Of a stretch of 64,000 nucleotides of DNA, positions 1 to 9,758 are shown one piece after another. Position 1 is the stretch's first letter; each line of letters starts with the position of its first letter. The notes beneath the pieces are model-generated. The model was not told the DNA's origin. It did not search any database and saw only the letters and a list, made by a program, of their open reading frames with translations. The DNA is from Microbacterium rhizomatis (GTDB lineage: Bacteria; Actinomycetota; Actinomycetes; Actinomycetales; Microbacteriaceae): contig NZ_VYSA01000002.1 in NCBI RefSeq assembly GCF_008710745.1, positions 1,116,001-1,180,000 of the forward strand, read 5' to 3'. A program made the translations under genes and the position numbers.

Positions 1-53
1 TCCACACCGAGCACGGCATAGAAATCCTTGTCGAACCAGTCCTGGCTGGCCAT
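1..53 (-). CDS. dnaJ: DnaJ chaperone, N-terminal fragment (cut by window edge)
   Basis: Only the first 17 codons are present (ATG at 53-51), reading MASQDWFDKDFYAVLGV, which is the start of a J-domain (xFYxxLGV). DnaJ delivers substrates to DnaK and stimulates its ATPase. It follows grpE by 15 nt on the same strand, completing the usual actinobacterial dnaK-grpE-dnaJ order. The remainder lies beyond base 1. Confidence 0.85.
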   Translation of the reverse strand, partial: MASQDWFDKDFYAVLGV

Positions 54-68
54 GAATCTCCCTTCGGG

Positions 69-692
69 CTATTCGGCGGGAACGGCGACGACGACCTTGG
101 CGGGTCGAAGCTCGACCGATCCCAGACGGTAGCCCGTCTCGACGACCTCGAGGACCGTCGGCTCGGTGACGCCGGGGGTGGGCGCCTGGAAGATCGCCTC
201 GTGATGCTGAGGATCGAAGACCTCGCCCGCAGCGCCGTACACGACCAGCCCCATGCGATCGGCGAGAGCGCGGAGCTTCTCGGCGATCGCGAAGAACGGC
301 GTCCCTTCGGAGAGGTCGCCGTGCTTGGCGGCCCGATCCAGGTCGTCGAGCACGGGGATGAGGCCCTTGGCCGCCTCGCCCTTGGCGCGCTCGATCTCGC
401 GCTCGCGCTGATCCTCGGTACGGCGACGGTAGTTCGCGTACTCCGCCTGCAGGCGCTTGAGATCGCCCAGCAGTGCTGACTCGAGGTCGGCGAGGACGGC
501 GTCTTCGGCAGCGGCATCCGCGTTCTGAGACGCACCGAGGATGTCGTCGACCGTCAGCTCGTCGGCCGACCCGGCGGCCGGGCCGGCGGAGGAATCCGCC
601 GGTCCGGCCGCGTCAGACCCGTCGACAGGATCGGGCCCCTCGTAGCCCCGGTCCTTGCCGGCACCGGGCTCTTCGTGGTCCTTCTTCGACAT
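69..692 (-). CDS. grpE: GrpE nucleotide exchange factor
   Basis: 207 aa. GrpE releases ADP from DnaK in the cytoplasmic Hsp70 cycle. The first 60 residues are acidic and rich in Gly, Ala and Pro, as in actinobacterial GrpE. A coiled-coil helix follows (LKRLQAEYANYRRRTEDQRE, about residues 78-97), then the C-terminal head ending in LRPAKVVVAVP. It starts 9 nt after the dnaK stop, so it is cotranscribed with dnaK from the HAIR-controlled promoter. Confidence 0.95.
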   Translation of the reverse strand: MSKKDHEEPGAGKDRGYEGPDPVDGSDAAGPADSSAGPAAGSADELTVDDILGASQNADAAAEDAVLADLESALLGDLKRLQAEYANYRRRTEDQREREIERAKGEAAKGLIPVLDDLDRAAKHGDLSEGTPFFAIAEKLRALADRMGLVVYGAAGEVFDPQHHEAIFQAPTPGVTEPTVLEVVETGYRLGSVELRPAKVVVAVPAE

Positions 693-701
693 GGGAGCGT
701 C

Positions 702-2724
<2,023 letters not shown>

Positions 2725-2736
2725 TTTCAGGAAGCC

Positions 2737-3324
2737 TCAGACCGAGTGGCCGAGCGCCTGCAGCAGCACCACAAGGAGGGCGAGCGCGATCAGCACGAGG
2801 AGGACGAGGAGCTGCTTCCACCAGATGAGGTGCGATCGCCGCACGGCGAACCATCCGACGACGGCCAGAGTGACGATGTAGACGATGAGCGAAGCCCGGA
2901 GGGCCGCGTCGACCGAGATCACCTCGACCCACGCGAGCACGAAGAGGATGCCGGGGATCAGCACCGTTCCGAGCGCACCGCCCGCCACCTGGAACAGGAT
3001 GCGGAGCTCTGTGCCGCTCGGGAACTCCTGATGCACGGCGAGGTGCGAGATCACGTCGGAGACGAATCCCGCTGCGGTGATGCCGAGCACGCCCAGCACG
3101 AGCGCGAAGAAGGCATGGTCGGCCTCCGCGTGCCCGCTCGCCCACACCACGAGCACGATCGCAAGGCCCGTGAAGGTCGCGTAGACGCGCTCCTTGAAGT
3201 ACATGACGAAGGCGTCGTCGCGCCCCTCGAACTCGGCGAGGCGATCCTGCGCCCGTGGCTTGCGGCCGCCCCGGTCGCGTCGCCGGCCCACCGGCTCGCG
3301 ATCCTGTTGCGCGGTGTCGACCAT
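2737..3324 (-). CDS. Integral membrane protein, unknown function
   Basis: 195 aa. The N-terminal 35 residues are highly basic and polar, followed by four to five hydrophobic segments (for example FTGLAIVLVVWAS, FFALVLGVLGITAAG, IVYIVTLAVVGWF, LLVLLVLIALALLVVLLQAL). I recognise no family motif. The chosen ATG has GGGGGAG a few nt upstream. The 3' end lies 13 nt before the distal HAIR operator of dnaK on the same strand, so readthrough into dnaK is possible. Confidence 0.7.
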   Translation of the reverse strand: MVDTAQQDREPVGRRRDRGGRKPRAQDRLAEFEGRDDAFVMYFKERVYATFTGLAIVLVVWASGHAEADHAFFALVLGVLGITAAGFVSDVISHLAVHQEFPSGTELRILFQVAGGALGTVLIPGILFVLAWVEVISVDAALRASLIVYIVTLAVVGWFAVRRSHLIWWKQLLVLLVLIALALLVVLLQALGHSV

Positions 3325-3480
3325 CGCTCCCCCGTTCCGCGCGGCGCGCTGCCGCGAGCCTACCGTCGGGGAAAGGGCGGCGCGGGAGTAGCCTGGGCTC
3401 GCCCGCGACGTGGCGGGCGAGGCATCCTCGTGCAGGGATGCGTCGCGTTCCGTTCACCCACCTAGCCGAGAGTGATCGCC

Positions 3481-4926
3481 ATGAGTTCGCACGACCCCGA
3501 AGCCTCGCCGATCACACCCCCTCCGACGGCCAACACCGGCGCGATCGCGGCGATGGGCGCCGAGCTCGACCCCGACCGTGTCGTGCCGCGCAAGCAGGTG
3601 GTGTCGTGGGCGCTCTGGGACTGGGCGACGCAGCCGTTCAACTCGGTCATCCTGACGTTCGTCTTCGTCTCGCTCTACCTCGTCTCAGACAGCTTCCTCC
3701 CGCCGGAGATCGCTGCGCAGAACGCGAACGGCACGATCGAGTGCTCCTCGGCCGCGTACTCGGGCACGCAGTACTGCCAGTCCCTGTCCGACCTCGCCGG
3801 TTGGTACGGGTGGGTGGCGTTCGCCGCCGGCATCCTGATCCTCCTCCTCGCGCCCGTGCTCGGGCAGCGCGCGGATGCGAAGGGCAACAAGAAGCGGTGG
3901 GTGCTCGGAAGCACCGCCCTTCTGGCTCTGCTGCAGTTCGCCCTCTTCTTCGTCTATGCCGAGCCGGTCTTCTTCTGGGTGGGCGCGGCGATCGTCGCCG
4001 TCGGCTCGGTCGTCTCGGAGATCGCCGGAGTCAACTACAACGCGATGCTGGTCGAGGTCTCGACTCCCCGGTCGATCGGCCGCGTGAGCGGCCTCGGCTG
4101 GGGCCTCGGCTACATCGGCGGAATCGTCGCGCTCGTGATCGTCGTGGTGCTGGACCAGCTCTCGTGGTTCGGGCTCGACGTGTCGGGCGGACTCGCGTAC
4201 CGGCTCATCGCCGTCGGCGCGGGCGTCTGGACCGTCGTGTTCGCCCTGCCGTTCGTCTTCAACGTTCCCGAGGCCGCCGCGCGCAACGATCGCTCGCACG
4301 TGGGGTTCTTCGAGAGCTACGTCGTGCTGGTGAAGGACGTCATCGCGCTCTTCCGCGACCACCGTTCGACGTTCTGGTTCCTGATCGCCAGCGCCGTCTA
4401 CCGCGACGGGCTCGCGGGGGTCTTCACGTTCGGCGGCGTGCTCGCGGCGGCGGCGTTCGGCTTCACTCCGACCGAGGTGATCATCTTCGGCATCGCCCTC
4501 AACCTCGTCGCCGGCATCTCCACGATCGCCGCGGGCCGACTCGACGACCGGTTCGGGGCGCGCGCGGTCATCGTCTCGGCTCTGTCGATCCTCATCGCCA
4601 GTGCGCTCTTCGTCTTCTTCTTCCACGAGGGGGGCAAGACGGTGTTCTGGATCGGCGGCATCGTCCTGTCCGCCGCGGTGGGCCCCGCCCAAGCCTCGAG
4701 TCGGTCGCTTCTGGCGCGCGTCACGCCGGCGCACATGCAGGGCGAGGTGTTCGGGCTGTACGCCACGACCGGGCGCGCGATGAGCTTCCTCTCACCGCTC
4801 CTGTGGGCCCTGTTCATCGGATGGTTCGGCGCGACCTACTTCGGCATCCTGGGCATCACGATCATCCTGGCCCTCGGCCTCGTGCTCCTGCTGTTCGTGA
4901 AGCTCCCCGCGCACCAGCGCCTCTGA
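3481..4926 (+). CDS. MFS transporter, UMF1/Atg22-like family
   Basis: 481 aa with about 12 membrane segments. The opening VVSWALWDWATQPFNSVILTF and the loop ISTIAAGRLDDRFGARAVI are typical of the UMF1 (Atg22-like) subfamily of the major facilitator superfamily. Substrate is unknown; Atg22 relatives export amino acids. I prefer ATG at 3481, because GAGAG lies 8 nt upstream; an in-frame GTG at 3472 is an alternative. It converges on the MarR-type gene with only 12 nt between stops. Confidence 0.88.
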   Translation: MSSHDPEASPITPPPTANTGAIAAMGAELDPDRVVPRKQVVSWALWDWATQPFNSVILTFVFVSLYLVSDSFLPPEIAAQNANGTIECSSAAYSGTQYCQSLSDLAGWYGWVAFAAGILILLLAPVLGQRADAKGNKKRWVLGSTALLALLQFALFFVYAEPVFFWVGAAIVAVGSVVSEIAGVNYNAMLVEVSTPRSIGRVSGLGWGLGYIGGIVALVIVVVLDQLSWFGLDVSGGLAYRLIAVGAGVWTVVFALPFVFNVPEAAARNDRSHVGFFESYVVLVKDVIALFRDHRSTFWFLIASAVYRDGLAGVFTFGGVLAAAAFGFTPTEVIIFGIALNLVAGISTIAAGRLDDRFGARAVIVSALSILIASALFVFFFHEGGKTVFWIGGIVLSAAVGPAQASSRSLLARVTPAHMQGEVFGLYATTGRAMSFLSPLLWALFIGWFGATYFGILGITIILALGLVLLLFVKLPAHQRL

Positions 4927-4938
4927 CCTGGGGGCAGG

Positions 4939-5520
4939 TCAGCCGCGCGGCCAGGTCTCGGCGAGCTTCGTGAGCAGTCGGGCGAGGTCGGCCCGCTCCT
5001 GGTCGGTGAAGGAGGCGAGGGCGGCCTCGACCGCCCCCCGGCGTTCGCCGTGGAACCCGCGGACGAGGGCGGCACCGGCATCCGTCAAGACGATGCGCGT
5101 CCGGCGCGCATCCGACGGGTCAGCCTCTCGCCGCACGACGCCCATGTCGACGGACTGCTGCACCAGACGAGAGGCACGCGGCTGATCGACACCGATCGCC
5201 GTGCCGATCTCGCTCACGGTCAGAGGGTCGGATGCTGCGGCCAGCGCCTCGAGAAGCCTCAGGCGGGCGGGGCCTGAGAAACGGGCCTGCATCGCCTCGG
5301 GCCAGCCCTGCCCGCCCGGCATGCCGCGGCCATGACCGTGCGGGCCGCCGTGCGTGTGCGGACCTCGCGGTCCCCACGGGCTGCCGCGCCACTCGGCGGA
5401 CGGATCGGGGGCACTGCGTACGCCATCCGCCCACGGCGGCCGGCGCCGACCGCGAAGCCGAGCGAGCGCGGCGGTGATCGCCTCAACGGGGTCGAGCGGG
5501 GTCGCGTCGGAATCGGTCAC
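4939..5520 (-). CDS. MarR-family transcriptional regulator
   Basis: 193 aa from a GTG at 5520. After about 70 residues rich in Gly, His, Arg and Pro (GGPHGHGRGMPGG) comes a MarR winged helix: a helix ending SDPLTVSEIGTAIGVDQPRA (recognition helix), then the wing VRREADPSDARRTRIVLTDA. A TACTGT -10 box 7 nt before the GTG suggests a leaderless mRNA. It is divergent from another winged-helix gene at 5645, and palindromic repeats between them probably bind one or both products. Ligand unknown. Confidence 0.85.
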   Translation of the reverse strand: MTDSDATPLDPVEAITAALARLRGRRRPPWADGVRSAPDPSAEWRGSPWGPRGPHTHGGPHGHGRGMPGGQGWPEAMQARFSGPARLRLLEALAAASDPLTVSEIGTAIGVDQPRASRLVQQSVDMGVVRREADPSDARRTRIVLTDAGAALVRGFHGERRGAVEAALASFTDQERADLARLLTKLAETWPRG

Positions 5521-5532
5521 ACGAAAGACAGT

Positions 5533-5596
5533 ACATGCCACTTGACATGCAATCCATGTGCATGTCACACTACATATACATGCCACCTGACATGCA
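5533..5596. promoter_or_regulatory. Operator-like repeats between two divergent regulators
   Basis: Two 19-bp direct repeats, ACATGCCAC(T/C)TGACATGCA, lie at 5533-5551 and 5578-5596 and differ at one base. Between them the core TGACATGCA occurs once in reverse (5559-5567). The array overlaps the predicted -10 and -35 region of the marR-type gene (-10 at 5533-5528 on the minus strand). Arrays like this are usually binding sites for the adjacent winged-helix proteins. The sequence shows the repeats; the binding is inferred. Confidence 0.7.
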
Positions 5597-5644
5597 TAAC
5601 CGGCCGGAGAGCCAACGCCCCGGCCCACAGGAAAAGGACTTCCC

Positions 5645-6460
5645 ATTAACACCGATGACAACATCAACGAAAACTCCACCGAGAATCCCGACGACCAGCC
5701 TGCGACCGATGAGGGCGCACCGACCGATCGCCGACCGCTCGGCTTCTGGCTGCGTCTCGTCGACCGCCAGCTCACCGAGGCCTTCGCCGCAGAGTTCGAA
5801 GCCGACGGCTTCGGGCGCCGCGGATGGATGGTGCTCAACCTCCTTGCCGGAGACGTCGACGACGAGCGGCTCGCCCGGCTCGCCGAGCGCGTCGCCACGC
5901 ACTCGCACAAGGGGGGCGGCAAGCTGTTCCGCGCCCTCGCCGAGCGCGGCTGGATCGTCGAGGAGGACGGCACGTGGACGCTGACCGACGAGGGCCGCGC
6001 CCAGCGCGACGTCTTCAAGACGCGCGTCGACGCGATCCGCGAACGGGTCACCGCCGCGGTGTCACCCGAGGACTACGCCACCACGGTGGCTTCACTCGAG
6101 GCCGTTGCCCGCGAGTTCGGGTGGGACGGCGCCGAGCGGATGCCGCGGGGCTTCGGTCGCCGCGGGTTCGGCCACGGTTTCGGCCCGGGTCGCGGCTTCG
6201 GCCCCGGTTTCGGCCCGGGTCGCGGGTTCGGATACGGCCACCCGGACTTCGGGCGCGGCCGCCCGGGCTTCGGTCCGGACGACGCCGAGCGGCACGGCCA
6301 CCACGGCTGCGGCCCCGACGCGCACGGCACCTCCGAGCACAGGCACCACGGGCGCCACGGGCACCCAGGTGCACGCGAGGGTCGCAAGACCGAGCGTGCA
6401 TACGAGCGGGGTTTCGAGGCGGGCTTCGCCGCGGCATCCCGAGTCTCGTCGAAGAGCTGA
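5645..6460 (+). CDS. Winged-helix regulator with Gly/His-rich tail; probable ATT start
   Basis: 271 aa if started at ATT 5645. The reading frame is open from 5600, and RPLGFWLRLVDRQLTEAFAA is encoded upstream of the first in-frame ATG (5828), so starting there would cut off a helix. No ATG, GTG or TTG occurs in frame before 5828. ATT at 5645 has AGGAAAAGGA 6 nt upstream. A winged-helix core follows (GKLFRALAERGWIVEEDGTW, TLTDEGRAQRD), then a tail of FGPGRGFG-type repeats and His-rich segments (about residues 165-245). It is divergent from a MarR-type gene. Function beyond DNA binding is unknown. Confidence 0.75.
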   Translation: MNTDDNINENSTENPDDQPATDEGAPTDRRPLGFWLRLVDRQLTEAFAAEFEADGFGRRGWMVLNLLAGDVDDERLARLAERVATHSHKGGGKLFRALAERGWIVEEDGTWTLTDEGRAQRDVFKTRVDAIRERVTAAVSPEDYATTVASLEAVAREFGWDGAERMPRGFGRRGFGHGFGPGRGFGPGFGPGRGFGYGHPDFGRGRPGFGPDDAERHGHHGCGPDAHGTSEHRHHGRHGHPGAREGRKTERAYERGFEAGFAAASRVSSKS

Positions 6461-6484
6461 CCTCTCGCACCCTCCCGGTCTGGC

Positions 6485-6517
6485 GAAAGGCACCCTCGCT
6501 TCGCGGGGGTGCCTTTC
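6485..6517 (+). terminator. Rho-independent-like hairpin
   Basis: An 11-bp perfect stem, GAAAGGCACCC / GGGTGCCTTTC, with an 11-nt loop starts 25 nt after the stop of the winged-helix regulator. There is no long T run, which is common in this GC range. Confidence 0.75.
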
Positions 6518-6606
6518 CCCATGCCTCGCCCTCTTGCCCGAGCCTCCCCTTGCCCGGGCCACCCCTCTCCGCGTGTCTCCCGGACAGCTCGTCAAGCCCC
6601 CTTCAC

Positions 6607-6790
6607 CGAGCCACCCCCTTACCCCCGAGCCACCCCCTACCGCCCGCCCATAAAGGGGCGGCTCGGCGCGAAGGGGGTGGCTCGACGAAAGAGCGGAAGG
6701 GGTGGGCCGACGCCAGAGGGGTGGGCGGGCGGCAGAAGGGGGGCCGACGCAGGAACGGGGCCCCGAAAAGGGGAGGGCGTGAGTGGAGGG
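6607..6790. repeat. Noncoding G/C-skewed repeats with long hairpin
   Basis: A 14-bp perfect inverted repeat, CGAGCCACCCCCTT at 6607-6620 and its complement at 6671-6684, encloses a third near-copy (6626-6638). The following 100 bases are strongly purine/G-rich, with repeated GGGGTGGGC and GGCCGACGC blocks. I see no credible gene in the roughly 280 bases between 6518 and dcd. Confidence 0.6.
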
Positions 6791-6797
6791 AACGGGG

Positions 6798-7403
6798 TCA
6801 GCCGCCGGTCGACCCCAGGTCGAGCGTGCCCACGTCGGTGCGGTGGAAGTTCTGGAACGAACGGGATGCCGTCGGCCCGCGCTGCCCCTGATAGCGATTG
6901 CCGTATGGGCCCGATCCGTAGGGGTTCTCCGTGGGCGACGACAAGCGGAAGAAGCACAGCTGGCCGATCTTCATACCGGGCCACAGCTTGATGGGCAGGG
7001 TCGCGACGTTCGAGAGCTCGAGGGTGACGTGCCCGGTGAACCCGGGATCGATGAAGCCGGCGGTGGAGTGCGTGAGAAGGCCCAGGCGCCCGAGTGAGGA
7101 CTTGCCCTCGAGGCGCGCGGCGACGTCGTCGGGAAGCGTGATCTGCTCGAATGTCGAGCCCAGCGCGAACTCGCCGGGGTGCAGGATGAAGGGCTCCTCC
7201 GGCGCGACGTCGATGAGGTGCGTGAGGTCGGGCTGATCGGCGGCCGGATCGATGAACGGGTACTTGTGGTTGTCGAAGAGCCGGAAGTACCGGTCGAGGC
7301 GCACATCCACGCTCGAGGGCTGCACCATCTCGGGGTCCCAGGGCGCGAGGCCGATACGGCCCGAGTCGAGTTCGAGCTTGATGTCGCGGTCGGAGAGCAG
7401 CAC
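6798..7403 (-). CDS. dcd: dCTP deaminase (probably dUMP-forming)
   Basis: 201 aa from a GTG at 7403. It deaminates dCTP toward dUTP/dUMP for thymidylate synthesis. Motifs: [12 protein letters not shown] at the start, [16 protein letters not shown], the active-site [20 protein letters not shown] (about residues 101-120), and the C-terminal [10 protein letters not shown]. Actinobacterial members of this family are usually bifunctional (deaminase plus dUTPase), which I infer here. A TAGGCT box 6 nt before the GTG suggests a leaderless mRNA. Confidence 0.96.
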   Translation of the reverse strand: MLLSDRDIKLELDSGRIGLAPWDPEMVQPSSVDVRLDRYFRLFDNHKYPFIDPAADQPDLTHLIDVAPEEPFILHPGEFALGSTFEQITLPDDVAARLEGKSSLGRLGLLTHSTAGFIDPGFTGHVTLELSNVATLPIKLWPGMKIGQLCFFRLSSPTENPYGSGPYGNRYQGQRGPTASRSFQNFHRTDVGTLDLGSTGG

Positions 7404-7432
7404 GCGATCAGCCTAGCGAGCGGGCGGGCGCG

Positions 7433-8905
7433 CTACTCGAGTGCCGAGGTCAGGCGCGCGAGACCATCGAGGAAGCGGGAACTGCCGGGCTCGGCATCCC
7501 ACTCCGCCTTCGTGAGCTCGCGACCGGCTGTCCGGTACCCCTCTTCGACCGCGCGCATGTCGGCGACGAAGCTCTTTCCGCGTACGAGCAGCGAGACCTC
7601 GAAGTTGAGGTTGAACGACCGGATGTCCATGTTGCTCGAGCCGATGACCGCGTAGTCGTCGTCGATCGAGAGGTGCTTGGCGTGCAGGATGAAGGGCGCC
7701 GGGTACATGAAGATCCGCACGCCGGCGTTCAGCAGTACGTCGTAGTAGGAGCGCTGGGCGTGGAAGACCGGCCCCTGGTCGCCGATCTCGGAGACGAAGA
7801 GCTGAACGTCGAGCCCCCGCTGACATGCCGACGTGATCGCGTAGACCATCGCCTCGTCCGGCACGAAGTAAGGGCTCGTGATGATGACCTTCTCCTGCGC
7901 GCCGTAGATCAGTCCGAGGAACATGCGCAGGTTGTTCTCCTGCGTGAACCCCGGTCCGCTCGGCACCACCTGGCACTCGATCGCCGCCGGGCCCGAGGCG
8001 AACGGCACCCGGTCGGCCGGCAGGTGCTCGGCCGATACGTCTTCGCCCGTCTCGGCGAGCCAGTCCGACAGGAAGACGGCGTTCATACCGGCCACGGCGG
8101 GCCCCTCGACGCGCGTGACGAGCTCCTGCCACTGCAGCCCGCGCGAGATGTTCTTCTTGGAGTTGTAGCTGCGATCTATCAGGTTCTGCGAACCCATCAG
8201 ACCGACGAGGCCGTCCACCACGACGATCTTGCGGTGGTTGCGCAGGTCGGGTCGCTGCGTGTCGCCGTGGAACGGGCGCACCGGGAGCATGTAGGCCCAC
8301 GTCGCCCCGATGCGATCCAGTTCGGCGAACGTCTCTTTCGCGTGCGCCATCTTGCGCGACGACAGGTGATCGGCCAGCAGTCGCACGGTGACGCCGCGCG
8401 CGACAGCATCCTCCATCGCACTGAAGAACTCGCGCGTCGTCGCATCCCACGAGACGATGAAGAACTCGACGTGGACGAACGTCTTCGCGGCGTTGATCGC
8501 CGCAGTCATGGCGGCGATGGATGCTGTGTAGTCGCCGATCAGGACGGCACGGTTGCCGCCTACGACCGGGATGCCGCCGAGCAGGCGGTTCTGTGCCACG
8601 AGGCTCGAGAACCACGGGGCCCAGTCGCCCTTCTCGGGGGTGAGGTCGAGCGTCGATGCGAGCCCGCTGATGCGCGCCGTGGTCTCAGCCTGCTGCTGCA
8701 TGCGCTTCTTCGGCAGCTTCGTTCCACCGAAGACGAAGAAGAGGAAGATGCCGAGGAAGGGGATGAGGAAGATCGTGAGCAGCCAGGCCATTGCGGCGGT
8801 GGGCTTGCGATCCCTCGGGAGGATGATCAGCGCCGCCACCTTGATGGCGAGATCGGCCAGAACCAGAACGGTCCAGATCAGGCTCGAGGTGGCGGCGCCG
8901 TCCAC
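7433..8905 (-). CDS. cls: Cardiolipin synthase (phospholipase D family)
   Basis: 490 aa. Two N-terminal membrane helices (IWTVLVLADLAIKVAALIIL and TIFLIPFLGIFLFFVFGGTK) form a PLDc_N domain. Two PLD catalytic motifs follow: HRKIVVVDGLVGLMGSQN (about 230-250) and HAKHLSIDDDYAVIGSSNMD (about 410-430), both with intact H-K-D. It should join phosphatidylglycerol-type lipids into cardiolipin at the membrane. A second PLDc_N protein is encoded just upstream. Confidence 0.95.
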   Translation of the reverse strand: MDGAATSSLIWTVLVLADLAIKVAALIILPRDRKPTAAMAWLLTIFLIPFLGIFLFFVFGGTKLPKKRMQQQAETTARISGLASTLDLTPEKGDWAPWFSSLVAQNRLLGGIPVVGGNRAVLIGDYTASIAAMTAAINAAKTFVHVEFFIVSWDATTREFFSAMEDAVARGVTVRLLADHLSSRKMAHAKETFAELDRIGATWAYMLPVRPFHGDTQRPDLRNHRKIVVVDGLVGLMGSQNLIDRSYNSKKNISRGLQWQELVTRVEGPAVAGMNAVFLSDWLAETGEDVSAEHLPADRVPFASGPAAIECQVVPSGPGFTQENNLRMFLGLIYGAQEKVIITSPYFVPDEAMVYAITSACQRGLDVQLFVSEIGDQGPVFHAQRSYYDVLLNAGVRIFMYPAPFILHAKHLSIDDDYAVIGSSNMDIRSFNLNFEVSLLVRGKSFVADMRAVEEGYRTAGRELTKAEWDAEPGSSRFLDGLARLTSALE

Positions 8906-8933
8906 GTCTCTCGGGTTCTCCGGCTCGACCGGC

Positions 8934-9314
8934 TCAGCCGGCGAGAGCCTTCGCCTTCAGGCTCGCGAACTCGTCGGCGCTGATCGCGCCGCTGTCGAGG
9001 AGCGACTTCGCCTTCGCGATGTCGTCGGCCGGCGAGCCCGTGCCAGCGGCCTCGCGAATGTAGGCGGCCTGCGCGGACTGCGCCGCCTGGATAGCCGCCG
9101 CCTGACGCTCCGACATCCCGCGTCCACGGGCGATCAGGTACACCAGCGCCGTCAGGAACGGCACGAAGATGAGGAAGATGATCCAGATCGCCTTGAACCA
9201 CCCGTTCAGCTTGTGGTCGCGGAAGAGGTCTCCGATGATCGAGAAGAGCACCATCAGGTAGGCGAAGAAGACGAATACCCAGAAGAACCAGGCGACGACA
9301 TCCCAGAAGTTCAT
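8934..9314 (-). CDS. Small PLDc_N/SHOCT membrane protein
   Basis: 126 aa. Two hydrophobic segments (WFFWVFVFFAYLMVLFSIIG and IWIIFLIFVPFLTALVYLIA) resemble the PLDc_N anchor. The C-terminus, DIAKAKSLLDSGAISADEF followed by LKAK, is a SHOCT (short C-terminal) domain. It has no PLD catalytic motif. Lying 28 nt upstream of cls on the same strand, it may be an accessory to cardiolipin synthase; role unproven. Confidence 0.75.
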   Translation of the reverse strand: MNFWDVVAWFFWVFVFFAYLMVLFSIIGDLFRDHKLNGWFKAIWIIFLIFVPFLTALVYLIARGRGMSERQAAAIQAAQSAQAAYIREAAGTGSPADDIAKAKSLLDSGAISADEFASLKAKALAG

Positions 9315-9365
9315 TGTTTTTCCTTACTCGGTGAGGGACGACACGAGGTGCCGCATGAGGGAAAT

Positions 9366-9734
9366 CTAATCATCGGTGGAAGGCGCTACGTCACCCGACA
9401 AGGGTGAACCGTTTGCGGGGACCTCTGAGGGGTTCACGGAGATGACCTGGATGTGCAGATCGTCGAATGCCGCGAGCAGGCCGAGAAGTCGCTGCTGATC
9501 GGGCACGTCGCCCGTGACGAGGGTGAATCCGCCCGCGGCCGTCGTGATCTCGAAGCCTTCGAGTGCCGCCGACAGCTCAGGACCGAATCGTCCCTTCACG
9601 AGCACTTCGTACCGGTGGGCGCCCACGACGAATCCTTCCGTTGCGGAACCGATGCCCGCCTCCGCATCCCCATCCTGGGCGGCGCGACATCGTGCCCCGT
9701 CATCCTCCCGGAGTGATTCTGACGCGGCTGGCAT
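9366..9734 (-). CDS. Small conserved hypothetical beside a LuxR regulator
   Basis: About 122 aa from ATG 9734; ATG 9755 or a later GTG are alternatives and no good ribosome site decides. The C-terminal 80 residues look like the real domain: HRYEVLVKGRFGPELSAALE, then DVPDQQRLLGLLAAFDDL and LHIQVISVNP. The pattern suggests a small alpha/beta fold. It is divergent from the MalT-like regulator at 9759, the two starts being 24 nt apart, so they probably share control. Function unknown. Confidence 0.6.
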   Translation of the reverse strand: MPAASESLREDDGARCRAAQDGDAEAGIGSATEGFVVGAHRYEVLVKGRFGPELSAALEGFEITTAAGGFTLVTGDVPDQQRLLGLLAAFDDLHIQVISVNPSEVPANGSPLSGDVAPSTDD

Positions 9735-9758
9735 ACTGACAGCGACAGAAGGCATCCA

